Shown: positions 23,675 through 33,279 of the stretch, one piece after another
Numbering within the stretch: the stretch's first letter is position 1
Layout of the letters: the number at the start of each line of letters is the position of its first letter
Source of the DNA: Chloroflexota bacterium
GTDB taxonomy: Bacteria > Chloroflexota > Dehalococcoidia > Lucifugimonadales > UBA3495
Direction: 5' to 3'
Assembly (NCBI GenBank): GCA_002721995.1
Contig: PBMF01000014.1
Location: 15,541 to 79,540, forward strand
DNA length: 64,000 nt
Position numbers and translations under genes: made by a program
Notes under the pieces: model-generated
Told to the model about the DNA's origin: nothing
Database searches by the model: none
What the model saw: the letters and a program-made list of their open reading frames with translations, nothing else

Positions 23675-25108
23675 ATGGACGCCAATGAAATAGCCTTGCT
23701 ATCAGCCACAGAGTTGGGCGCGGCCATCAAGGCCAAGCAGGTCTCCCCCGTTGAGGCGGTGGAAGCCTACCTGGAGCGCATCGAGCGCCTAGACCCCACC
23801 ATCAACTCCTACATCACGGTGATGGTCGAGGAAGCCAGGGCCGAAGCCAAACAAGCTGAATCGGACATCCAGGCCGGCAATTACAAAGGCCCGATGCACG
23901 GCGTGCCCATCGCCGTCAAAGACCAGATCTACACCAAGAGTGTGCGCACCACCGACGCCTCCAAAATCCGGGCCGACTTCGTGCCCGACGAGGACGCCAC
24001 CGTTGTGGCCAACCTGAAGCAGGCCGGGGCAATTCTCATCGGCAAGCTGAACATGAGCGAGTTCGCCCACGGCGAGCCCCAGAGTTCCCACTTCGGCCCG
24101 GCCCGAAACCCCTGGGACCTGACCCGCAGCCCTGGTGTGTCCAGCACCGGCTCCGGGGCCGCCACCGCCGCCCGGCTCTGCGCCACGTCATTGGGCGAAG
24201 ACACCGGCGGCTCCATCAGGGGCCCGGCAGCCAACTGCGGACTGGTCGGTCTGCGCCCCACCTGGGGGCGGGTCAGCCGCTACGGCGTGGACGGCGCGGG
24301 CTGGTCCTTCGACACCATCGGCCCAGTCTCACGCACGGCGTCCGACGCCGCCATCACCATCGGCTGCATCGCCGGCTACGACCCCAAGGACCCCTACACC
24401 CACGATGTGCCGGTGCCCGACTACCTGGCTGCGCTGACCGGCGACATCAAGGGACTGAAGGTGGGTGTGGTCCAGGAGCTGATCGACCCGGTGGAACTGG
24501 ACCTGGCCCCGGCCATGCGCCAGTCCGTGTTGAACGCCGTGGAAGTGCTGGCCGAACTGGGCGCAGAGGTGCGGCAGGTGTCCATGCCCCTGGCCGAAAA
24601 GACCGGCTACGTCACCCGCGCCATCACCCACGTGGACCGGGTGAACATCCACCCCGAGTGGCTGCGGGAGCGGCCCGAGGACTACCACCCCAACACCCGC
24701 GTCCACTTCACCACCGCCAACCTCATACCCGGCCAGGTCTACCTCAAGGCCCAAAAACTGCGCACCATGGTACGGGAGCAGGTGCTGGGACTGCTGGAAG
24801 AGGTGGACGTGCTGGTCCAGCCCACGTCGGGCCACCCCGCCAACGTCATCAACCTGGAACAGAAGGTGGAAAGCCAAGCTGGAGCCAAAGCCGCCCTGGC
24901 TGCCGGCGGGTTCCGGGGCCCCTACAGTCTAAGCGGCGCGCCCGCCCTGTCCATCCTCTGCGGGTTCACTTCAGAAGGGGATGGAGGGTTGCCCCTGGCC
25001 ATGCAGATAGCGGGCCGCCCCTTCGACGAAGCCACGGTCCTACGCGTGGCCCACGCCTACGAACAGGCCACGGACTGGACCAAGAGAGTACCGCCTGCCG
25101 CGCTCTAG
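23675..25108 (+). CDS. Amidase (amidase-signature/GatA-like)
   Basis: GPMHGVPIAVKDQIYTKSVRTT and GSGAATAARLCATSLGEDTGGSIRGPAANCGLVGLRPTWGRVS. Confidence 0.95.
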   Translation: MDANEIALLSATELGAAIKAKQVSPVEAVEAYLERIERLDPTINSYITVMVEEARAEAKQAESDIQAGNYKGPMHGVPIAVKDQIYTKSVRTTDASKIRADFVPDEDATVVANLKQAGAILIGKLNMSEFAHGEPQSSHFGPARNPWDLTRSPGVSSTGSGAATAARLCATSLGEDTGGSIRGPAANCGLVGLRPTWGRVSRYGVDGAGWSFDTIGPVSRTASDAAITIGCIAGYDPKDPYTHDVPVPDYLAALTGDIKGLKVGVVQELIDPVELDLAPAMRQSVLNAVEVLAELGAEVRQVSMPLAEKTGYVTRAITHVDRVNIHPEWLRERPEDYHPNTRVHFTTANLIPGQVYLKAQKLRTMVREQVLGLLEEVDVLVQPTSGHPANVINLEQKVESQAGAKAALAAGGFRGPYSLSGAPALSILCGFTSEGDGGLPLAMQIAGRPFDEATVLRVAHAYEQATDWTKRVPPAAL

Positions 25109-25131
25109 AGCCGCCCCACGGTCTTTACTGC

Positions 25132-26608
25132 ATGCCTAGACTGAAGATAGTGCTCCCCGCGCTGGCCCTGGTGGGGAGCCTGGCAGCCTGGCCGGTCTAC
25201 GCACACGGGTTCGGCCAGCGCACAGAATTGCCCGTACCTCTCGGGTATTCCCTTGTTGGTGCTGGACTGGCGGCATAACCTCATCGGCCACCGTTGGTCC
25301 AAGGGCGTCCTCACCTCTCCTTTGACACTGCTGCCAGTTAAACTGGTCTCGGTATTACTCTTGGGCTTGGTCATCGCAACCGGGTTCGGCGGCGACTCCA
25401 GCCCTCTCCTCAACTTCAGCCCCGTCTTTGTCTGGGTAATTTGGTGGGTGGGCATGTCCATCACGGTAGCGCTGTTGGGGAATTTCTGGGCCCTGCTCAA
25501 TCCGTGGAAGATCATCTTCGGATGGGCTGAGGGGATTCACCGGCTGGTGCGGCCGGGACGCAATCTTTCCTTGGCCCGCGACTATCCCGCTCGGTGGGGG
25601 ATCTGGCCGGCCCTGGCCCTGTTCCTCATCTATGCCTGAGTGCAAGACGCCTACCCAAAGGCCGATGTTCCGTTCCATATCGCCACGCTGGTCTCTTCCT
25701 ACTCGGTGTTAACGCTTAGCGGGATGTTTGTCTTCGGGAGGAACCAGTGGCTGAGAAAGGGGGAGATATTCTCCCTGGTGTTCGGACTCTTCAGCCGTCT
25801 CTCAGTGACAGAAGTCCGCGTCAACGACGGGGCGGCCTGCCAGCAGTGCGCCGTCGAATGCCGGGGCTCGGACGGGAATTGCGTGGACTGCTACCCATGT
25901 TTCCAGAGGGCCAATGACCGGGAGATTAATCTGAGACCACCTGCCATCGGTCTGGGCCGCAACGAACCGGTGACCGACGACCTATTGGCGCTGGTTGTCC
26001 TCATGCTGGGCACAGTGACCTTCGACGGGTTCAGCGCCACGCCGGCGTGGGACGATTTCCGAAGATTCTCCGTGGACCTGATGGGAGCGGGTGGCGGAGA
26101 TGTCTTGAACAGCCTGGTCCTGGCCGACACCCTTGGGGTGCTACTGGTGCCTGTGGGTTTTCTGCTCGTCTATCTGCTGTTTGCCAGATTCATGGCCCGC
26201 TACGCCAAGGGACGCGGCGGCGCCCTGGAGATAGCCCGAATCTTGGGGGTTTCACTCATCCACATCGCACTGGCCTACAACATCGCCCACTTCATCAACC
26301 TACTGTTGATACAGGGGCAACTGATCATTCCACTTTCGTCGGACCCCTTCAGCTTCGGTTGGGACCTTTTCGGGACGGTGGACTACTCGCTGAATCTGAC
26401 AATCTTCAACCCGCGAGTGCTCTGGTTCCTCTCTGTGGCGCTGATAGTATTGGGCCACGCGCTGGCCGTCTACCTGGCGCATCTGGCGGCTGTGCGGACA
26501 TTTGGCGACCGGGTGACGGTCATGAAGAGCAAATATCCCATGCTGACCCTGATGGTGGTCTACACGGTCATCAGCCTCTGGATCATCGCCCAGCCGATAA
26601 TAGAATAG
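25132..26608 (+). pseudogene. Multi-pass membrane protein, disrupted: frame change near 25255-25278 and in-frame TGA at 25637-25639
   Basis: MPRLKIVLPALALVGSLAAWPVYAHGFGQRTELPVPLGYSLVG... then RHNLIGHRWSKGVLTSPLTLLPVKLVSVLLLGLVIATG...WPALALFLIYA-TGA-VQDAYPKADVPFHIATLVSSYSVLTLSGMFVFG continuing to 26608. Confidence 0.65.
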
Positions 26609-26633
26609 CCGCGGCTACCGGTCCCGATTCTCC

Positions 26634-28004
26634 CTACTTCTCCGCCAACAGGTCGTAGGCCAAAGCCAGCATGATGCGGGTGCCGCTGATCAGGCTGCGC
26701 ACGCCCACCGACTCGTTGGTGCCGTGGATGAAGCTCAGCATGGGGTCGTCGTCGGGGTGGGAGCCCACCATGCCGTAGGTGGTGGTGCCCAGGTTCCGCG
26801 TGAACCGCGAGTCGGTGAACCCGGTGTTCAGCGACGGCACCCACTGGATGTCGTCCCGCTCCAGGGCGTGGGCCGTGCTTAATTGAATCCGCTGGGCGAA
26901 GTCCGTCTCAAAGGGCGACGAGTTGGGGACCGACATGTAGTCGATGTCTATCTCCACGTTGGGGATCCCGTCCAGGATCTTCTCCAGCTCCTTCCTGACG
27001 TAGGCCTCGTCCTGATGGGGCAGCGTGCGCACGTCGCAGGTCAACTTCACCGCTTCGGGCACGCTGTTGGACTTGATGCCACCCTGGATCATGGTGGGCG
27101 TGATGGTCATGCGAGACAGTGCTTTCATGATCGAAGCGAATCGGGGGTTATCGTCCTCGGTGTCGGCGATTATCTGGTCGATGTTCTCCGCCGAAGGCCG
27201 GTCCTCGATGGCGAAGGTGGACAGGTGCTGGAAGAGGCTGGTGGTGGTGTCCCGCTCGGGCTCATAGGCCTCGATACGCTTCACGACCTCAGAAAGGCCG
27301 AACAGCGCGTTCGAACCCTGCCAGGGCGTGGAGGCGTGGGCGCTGGAGCCCCTGACCTCGATCTCCAACTGCAGGCGTCCTTTCTCGCCCACGCCCAGCA
27401 GATAGGTCAGGTTTCCCGCAGCCTGGATGGGCACGCCGCCACCCTCGTTGACGGCGAAGGGGGCAGCCAGTTTCTCCGGGTGGTTATCGGCCATCCAGCC
27501 GAACCCGTAGCGGCCGCCGTGTTCCTCGTCGGCGCAGGAGGCCAATATCAGGCTGTCCTTGAGGGCGATGCCGTTGCGCTTGAGCAGGCGAATGGCCATC
27601 AATTGGCAGGTGAGCAGGGCCTTGCAGTCGGAGGCGCCCCGGCCGAAGACCCGGCCGTCGGCCAGGGTGGCGCTGAAGGGAGGGAACCGCCATTTCTCCT
27701 CTTCCTCCACGGGCACCACGTCCAGGTGGGACATGAACATCAGCCCCGCTTTGCCCGATGACCCTTCCAGCCTTGCGATGATGTTGCCCCGGTCGGGGGC
27801 CGACTCGATGGTCTCGGACGGGATGCCGTCCTCGGCCAGCCACTTTTCGATGTAGCGGCAGGCCTCGGTCTCGTTGCCGGTGGGCATGAAGCCGGTATTC
27901 ACCGTCGGGATGCGCACCAAGTCCTGCTCCAGGGCGATGATCTCGTCCCGCAGCTCGTCAACCTGGTCCAGCAGTTCCTCTAGCGTAGGCATTTGATTCT
28001 CCAA
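26634..28004 (-). CDS. M20 family metallopeptidase (ArgE/DapE/ACY1-like)
   Basis: GLMFMSHLDVVPVEEEEKW, GRGASDCKALL, ASCADEEHGGRYGF. Confidence 0.93.
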   Translation of the reverse strand: MENQMPTLEELLDQVDELRDEIIALEQDLVRIPTVNTGFMPTGNETEACRYIEKWLAEDGIPSETIESAPDRGNIIARLEGSSGKAGLMFMSHLDVVPVEEEEKWRFPPFSATLADGRVFGRGASDCKALLTCQLMAIRLLKRNGIALKDSLILASCADEEHGGRYGFGWMADNHPEKLAAPFAVNEGGGVPIQAAGNLTYLLGVGEKGRLQLEIEVRGSSAHASTPWQGSNALFGLSEVVKRIEAYEPERDTTTSLFQHLSTFAIEDRPSAENIDQIIADTEDDNPRFASIMKALSRMTITPTMIQGGIKSNSVPEAVKLTCDVRTLPHQDEAYVRKELEKILDGIPNVEIDIDYMSVPNSSPFETDFAQRIQLSTAHALERDDIQWVPSLNTGFTDSRFTRNLGTTTYGMVGSHPDDDPMLSFIHGTNESVGVRSLISGTRIMLALAYDLLAEK

Positions 28005-28025
28005 TGCGTTTGGTTCGTAGTTCCG

Positions 28026-29786
28026 CTAAAAGCCCACCCCGTATGCCTCGCTCCGGGGGTCGGCGCCGCCCTGCAGCACCTTGGTTTCCGGGTTGCGTGT
28101 GATCACGCAATACAGGGCCGAGCCCTCCCACCAGTCGGGGTACATCTCAATGGTGTGGCCCTTGCCGCGTAGTTCCTCGGCCACGTCTTCGGAGATGCGG
28201 CCTTCGAGACGGAGCATCCCCGGCTCGTACTTGGACGTCCAGTTGGAACTGGGGAAGTTGTAGCTATAGAAGCGGGGTTCTTCCACCGCCTCCTGGGAAT
28301 CGCGGCCAAACTCTAGGACGTTCAGCAGCAACTGCAATGTTCCCTGGGGGATGTGGTCCCCGCCGTGGGCGCCCAGGGCCATGACCGGCTCGCCGTCCTT
28401 GAGCACCAACGCCGGGGCCGGAGTCAAGCGAGGCCGTTTGCCGGGCTGCAGTGACGCGGGATGTCCCTCCTCCAACTTGGACTGGGAGCCCCGCAGGGAG
28501 AAGGCCAGTCCGGTGCCTGGGATGATGGGCCCGCCATTTTTGGTGCCCTCACTGGGGGTGCTGGAAAAGATATTGCCGTCCCGGTCTATCACCGCGAAGT
28601 AGGAAGTGCCCCCGCCGCTAACACCATTCGTGCCCACCGGGGCCGCCGATTCCCTGGGCGACTGGGGAGCGCCGGGCGTGGTGGCGCTGCCGTTCCGTGG
28701 GTCGCCGGCGGGCGGCGTGCCCGGCCAGGCCAGGTCTGGGTAGATGAGGCCCCGTCGTTTGGCCAGGTATTCCTCTGAGAGCATCTCCGTCAGGGGCACG
28801 TCCACGAAGTCAGGGTCGCCCGTGTACTGCTCCCGGTCGGCGAAGGCCAGGTTCAGCGCCTGGTTCACGGTATGGATGTACTGGGCCGAGTTGTGGCCCA
28901 TGGATTTGAGGTCGAACCCTTCCAGAATCTTCAGCGCCTGGGGGAAGGTCGGACCCTGGCCCCACGGCCCTGTGCTGTAAACGTCGTAGCCCTTGTAATT
29001 CACCGTCACACCGGGAGTTACCTGCACGCTGTAATTGGCCAGGTCTTCCTCGGTGAGGATCCCTCCCATCTCCCGGTTAAAGGCGACGATCTTCTTGCCC
29101 AGTTCACCGGTGTAGATGTAGTCCCTGGCCGCCTTGAGGGCGGCTTCCCGGCCCTGGCTGGCATTGGAATGTTCAATCTCAGCGATCTTGGACAGCGTGG
29201 CCGCCAGGTCTTTCTGATAGAACATCTCGCCCTGCTGGGGCGCGCGTCCGCCGGGCAGGTAGATCTCGGCGGTGGAGGGGTAGGTGTTGTACTGGTCGTA
29301 AGCCGTCTTGAAGCGGCCCGCCAGGTAGCGGAACATGGGAAACCCATCCCCTGCCAGGCTGATGGCCGCCGAAGCCACCTCACCGAATGTCATGGTGCCG
29401 AACTCGGACAGCGCGGTGATCCACGCGTCGGCGGCGGCGGGAGTCAGCGACTGGAGCACGCCGTCAGGCATCTTCCCGCCGTGGTTCTTCTGGAAGTAGT
29501 CAATTGACGCCGCCTTGGGCCACACCCCCAGTCCATCTATGGTAAGGACCTCTTTCCGGCCGGCCAGGTACATCACCGTGGGGGCCACGCCCAGGAAGCT
29601 GCAGTCATCCACGTGCACCACGTTCAAGGCGATGCCCACGGCCACTCCGGCGTCGATGGCGTTACCGCCCTTCCGCAAAACGTCCAGTCCGGCCATGGCA
29701 GCGGCCGGGTGGCTGGCTACCACCATCCCGTTGGTGCCCTGCATCAACGGCCTGTAACTAGTTAGCGTTGTTCCTTTGACGGGCAT
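28026..29786 (-). CDS. Gamma-glutamyltransferase
   Basis: GMVVASHPAAAMAGLDVLRKGGNAIDAGVAVG; GTSYFAVIDRDGNIFSSTPSEG nucleophile region; start chosen at MPVKGTT. Confidence 0.93.
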   Translation of the reverse strand: MPVKGTTLTSYRPLMQGTNGMVVASHPAAAMAGLDVLRKGGNAIDAGVAVGIALNVVHVDDCSFLGVAPTVMYLAGRKEVLTIDGLGVWPKAASIDYFQKNHGGKMPDGVLQSLTPAAADAWITALSEFGTMTFGEVASAAISLAGDGFPMFRYLAGRFKTAYDQYNTYPSTAEIYLPGGRAPQQGEMFYQKDLAATLSKIAEIEHSNASQGREAALKAARDYIYTGELGKKIVAFNREMGGILTEEDLANYSVQVTPGVTVNYKGYDVYSTGPWGQGPTFPQALKILEGFDLKSMGHNSAQYIHTVNQALNLAFADREQYTGDPDFVDVPLTEMLSEEYLAKRRGLIYPDLAWPGTPPAGDPRNGSATTPGAPQSPRESAAPVGTNGVSGGGTSYFAVIDRDGNIFSSTPSEGTKNGGPIIPGTGLAFSLRGSQSKLEEGHPASLQPGKRPRLTPAPALVLKDGEPVMALGAHGGDHIPQGTLQLLLNVLEFGRDSQEAVEEPRFYSYNFPSSNWTSKYEPGMLRLEGRISEDVAEELRGKGHTIEMYPDWWEGSALYCVITRNPETKVLQGGADPRSEAYGVGF

Positions 29787-29833
29787 GTCGAGTCCTCCCA
29801 AATATCGGTGGTTTCAGTGTCAGGCGGGCGCCC

Positions 29834-31270
29834 TTATACCTCGCCCGCCGTCTGGTCGATGAAGCTCCTGGCGAATTCCCAGAAGCGGTACACGTCGGCA
29901 AAGTTGGTGGCCAAGCCCATGGATATGCGCACAGCCCCCGCGCTCTTCTCTTCGCGGTCTTCCAGCACAGCGAGGAACTGCTCGAAGGTCATGCGCTCGC
30001 TGTCCTCGAAGGCCATGGCCATGTCCTCCTCTGTCAGACCGCGGGCCATCTCGTCAGCGCCGGGGTTGCAGAAGCATCCGGTGCGCAGGGATATGTTGGC
30101 CCGCCCGGCCAGTTCGTCGATGCGACGGTGGTCGATGAGCACGTCCTTGGGGTCGTAGAAGTTCACCGTGACCGTGCCGCCCCGGGCCTCCATGTCGGTG
30201 GGCCCGTAGACCCGCAACACCGGCGCGCCGTTACTGTGGCGCAGGGCCAGCAGGTTCTCCAGGAGCCAGGCAGTCAGGGTCGACACCCGGTCGTGGATGA
30301 TGTCGATTCCCACCGACCGTATGTGCTTCAGCCCAATCTCAACCGCCGGGATGTTCAGGTAATTGAAGGTGCCCTCCTCGAAGGCCTGCTCGCCCTCGGC
30401 CAGGAAGTGGCGTTCCGCTTGGACGGATGCGATGGTGATTGTGCCGCCGTCGAACCAGGGCCGCACCAGCTTGGCCAGGGCGGTCTTCCGCGTCAGCAGG
30501 CACCCCACGCCGGTGGGATAACCGAAAATCTTGTAGAAGGACAAAGGCACGAAATCAGGCAGGACTTTTGCCAGGTCCAGCCGGTTGCTGGGCGCGAATG
30601 CGGCGCAGTCCAAGAGCACGTCCCAGCCCCGATCCTGGGCATAGGAGACCCACTCCATGGAGTGCTGCACGCCCGAGAAGTTGGACTGGGAGGGATAGGC
30701 AAAAAGGTTGTGGCCGCCCTCATGGGGCCGGTCCAGTTCAGATTTCAAGCGCTCTTCGTCTAAGCGCAGGTCCGGGGGGATGACCGGCACATAGGTCACA
30801 TCCGCGCCGGCAGACCGGGCGAACTCCCGCACTCCATTGATGGAGTTGTGGTTATCGAATGACAGCAGATACCGGTTGCCCTCGGCGAAGGGGTAGGCCT
30901 CGCCCACCAACTTGATGGCCCCGGTGGCGTTGGGGGTGAAGATGGCCAAGTACTCGTCTTCCGGGGCGTTGAAGAAGTCCAGCACCGCCGATCTGGCCCG
31001 CTCCACCAATTCGGTTGTGGCTAACGAGGCAGGGCTGTCGGAATGGGGGTTGCCGAAGACACCGCCATCCAAAATCTCCAGGAAGTTTCTTACCTGGGAG
31101 TCGGCGTACAGCCCGCCTCCGGTGTAGTCCAAGAAGATTTGGCCCAGTCGGTCCAACCGCCCGTAGTCCGTGTGGCGCAGGTCGTCCAGTTGTCCGGTGG
31201 ACTCAAAGACTGGATGGGCCTTGAGAAAGGCCTGGAAAGCGGCGTCCATATTTTCGGAGGATGTGGTCAT
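29834..31270 (-). CDS. Aminotransferase class V-fold PLP-dependent enzyme
   Basis: FLDYTGGGLYADSQVRNF; IFTPNATGAIKLVGEAYPF; FVPLSFYKIFGYPTGVGCLL PLP lysine region; SLRTGCFCNPGA. Confidence 0.9.
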   Translation of the reverse strand: MTTSSENMDAAFQAFLKAHPVFESTGQLDDLRHTDYGRLDRLGQIFLDYTGGGLYADSQVRNFLEILDGGVFGNPHSDSPASLATTELVERARSAVLDFFNAPEDEYLAIFTPNATGAIKLVGEAYPFAEGNRYLLSFDNHNSINGVREFARSAGADVTYVPVIPPDLRLDEERLKSELDRPHEGGHNLFAYPSQSNFSGVQHSMEWVSYAQDRGWDVLLDCAAFAPSNRLDLAKVLPDFVPLSFYKIFGYPTGVGCLLTRKTALAKLVRPWFDGGTITIASVQAERHFLAEGEQAFEEGTFNYLNIPAVEIGLKHIRSVGIDIIHDRVSTLTAWLLENLLALRHSNGAPVLRVYGPTDMEARGGTVTVNFYDPKDVLIDHRRIDELAGRANISLRTGCFCNPGADEMARGLTEEDMAMAFEDSERMTFEQFLAVLEDREEKSAGAVRISMGLATNFADVYRFWEFARSFIDQTAGEV

Positions 31271-31443
31271 TCCTGCCCCAGCATCAAACAGAGGGCCTGG
31301 TAGTGTGAAGGCATTCTAGCAAAATCCGGGTCACGGGCCTATTTGCATGGACATTTGGTGTCCAGGCGTCCTAAAGAGTAAACTAACCGCACACTGCCAA
31401 ACTAGGGCGGCAGCCAACCGGCTGACACAGGAGGAAGACGCAG

Positions 31444-32613
31444 ATGGCTCTCCCAAAAAGAATGAAATTCGGTTCCTTCCTCGGCCCGTTCCACCGGGTC
31501 GGCGAAAACCCCACCCTGGCCATCGACCGCGACCTTGAACTGGTCGAGTGGATGGACACGCTGGGCTACGACGAGGTCTGGGTCGGCGAACATCACTCGG
31601 CGGGTTGGGAGATCATCTCCTCGCCCGAGGTGTTCATCGCCGCCGCGGCCATGCGCACCAAGTACATCAAGCTGGGCACCGGCGTGGTCAGCCTGCCCTA
31701 CCATCACCCGCTGATGGTAGCCAACCGGATGGTGCAGATCGACCATATGAGCCACGGCCGGGCCCTCTTCGGTGTCGGCCCCGGCGCCCTGCCCGGCGAC
31801 GCCTACATGATGGGCATCCCCCACGAGACCCAACGGGAGCGGATGGACGAGTCCCTGACCACCATCATGCGCCTGTTCACCGAGACCGAGCCCATCTCCG
31901 TGAAGACGGACTGGTTCGAACTCAACGAGGGCATGCTCCAACTGCGTCCGTTGCAGCAGCCCTACATGCCCATCGCCGTGGCCTCGGTGCAAAGCCCCGC
32001 CGGCGTCACCCTGGCCGGCAAACACGGCGCCGCGGTACTGACCATCACCGTGCCCCGCGACCCGTCGGCCGGACCATCGGACCTCCAGGGACTGTGGGCC
32101 ATCGCCGAAGAGTCCGCCGCCGAGCACGGCAAAGAGGTCAACCGTGACGACTGGCGGCTGGTACTGCCGGTGCACGTGGCCGAGTCCAAAAAGGAAGCTC
32201 TGGACGACATCCGCATGGGCTCCGCCCGCTACCTCAAGGAGTACTCCGAGGGCACCAACGGCCGGAAGTCGGTCTTCGACGGGCCCCTGGATAAGGTGGT
32301 GGACAACATGTCCGAGTCCGGCTCCTGGTTCGTCGGCACACCCGACGACATCATCGATGGCATCAACCGGCTGCAGGAGCAGAGCGGCGGGTTCGGCGGG
32401 TTCCTGGTCCAGACCGTGGACTGGACCTCCCGGGAAAAGATGTTGAAGAGCTACGAACTCTTCGCCCGCTACGTCATGCCCCAGTTCCAGGGCACCGTGG
32501 CCAGCACCTTCGCCTCCAACCAGTGGGCGACCGAACGTCAGGAAACCCTGGTGGCCGGCCGCGTCCGCGCCATCGACCGGGCCAAGCAGGTCTACGCCGA
32601 CCGCAAGGCCTAA
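31444..32613 (+). CDS. LLM class flavin-dependent oxidoreductase (luciferase-like)
   Basis: MDTLGYDEVWVGEHHSAGWEIISSPEVFIAAAAMRTKYIKLGTGVVSLPYHHPLMVANRMVQIDHMSHGRALFGVGPG. Confidence 0.94.
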   Translation: MALPKRMKFGSFLGPFHRVGENPTLAIDRDLELVEWMDTLGYDEVWVGEHHSAGWEIISSPEVFIAAAAMRTKYIKLGTGVVSLPYHHPLMVANRMVQIDHMSHGRALFGVGPGALPGDAYMMGIPHETQRERMDESLTTIMRLFTETEPISVKTDWFELNEGMLQLRPLQQPYMPIAVASVQSPAGVTLAGKHGAAVLTITVPRDPSAGPSDLQGLWAIAEESAAEHGKEVNRDDWRLVLPVHVAESKKEALDDIRMGSARYLKEYSEGTNGRKSVFDGPLDKVVDNMSESGSWFVGTPDDIIDGINRLQEQSGGFGGFLVQTVDWTSREKMLKSYELFARYVMPQFQGTVASTFASNQWATERQETLVAGRVRAIDRAKQVYADRKA

Positions 32614-32634
32614 GCAGCAACCCCAATCCAAACA

Positions 32635-32665
32635 AAGAGGGCCCTAGCGGAAGGGCCCTCTTCTC
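32635..32665 (+). terminator. Rho-independent-like terminator
   Basis: AAGAGGGCCCT-AGCGGA-AGGGCCCTCTTCTCTTT. Confidence 0.75.
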
Positions 32666-32680
32666 TTTCAGGAGGATGTT

Positions 32681-33088
32681 ATGGCAGTCGACAAAGACGC
32701 AGAACTACAACGGGTGACCAACCTCAGGGGGTTCCGTTACGGGCTCCACGACTTTCTGGCCGAGGTGGACCCAGATTTCTTGAAAGCGGTCAACGACACC
32801 GTGGAGTCCCAGTACATCAACACCCAGGTGCTGGACCGCAAGACCAAGGAACTAGCCATCATCGTGGCCTGCATCTCCCAGGTGGACCTGGCCTCTCACC
32901 TACAGATTCACATCCACGCCGCCGTGCAGGCCGGGGCAACCGGCGAGGAGATTCTCTCCATGATCAACCTGGTGGGCGACTGGATCGGCCACGTGGCCCG
33001 GATCCGGGCGCTGGAGGCCTGGCGCATCTATTTCCGCCCGGACCTCCCCACCATCGACCGGGTCATTGAGTTGCGGGAGAGCGAATAG
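32681..33088 (+). CDS. Carboxymuconolactone decarboxylase/AhpD-like family protein
   Basis: LDRKTKELAIIVACISQVDLASHLQIHIHAAVQAGATGEEILSMINLVG; Cys followed by His motif. Confidence 0.85.
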   Translation: MAVDKDAELQRVTNLRGFRYGLHDFLAEVDPDFLKAVNDTVESQYINTQVLDRKTKELAIIVACISQVDLASHLQIHIHAAVQAGATGEEILSMINLVGDWIGHVARIRALEAWRIYFRPDLPTIDRVIELRESE

Positions 33089-33116
33089 GGCGATTCTCTC
33101 CGAATAGGCAAATCAG

Positions 33117-33255
33117 GCCGGGCGGGTTTCCAACCCGCCCTGGCACCAGACAATGACGTTCGTGCGCGGAACGGCATTGACTCGCACCGTCGCCTGTCCC
33201 AACAAACGCCTATAACGCGTAGCGGGGCAGGTTAGAAACCTGCCCCTACGTAACG
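33117..33255. repeat. Intergenic block with two palindromic dispersed repeats
   Basis: GGGCGGGTTTCCAACCCGCCC near 33119 and GGGGCAGGTTAGAAACCTGCCCCTACG near 33223. Confidence 0.7.
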
Positions 33256-33279
33256 ATTCGTCCCGGGCGATGGTCCGGC

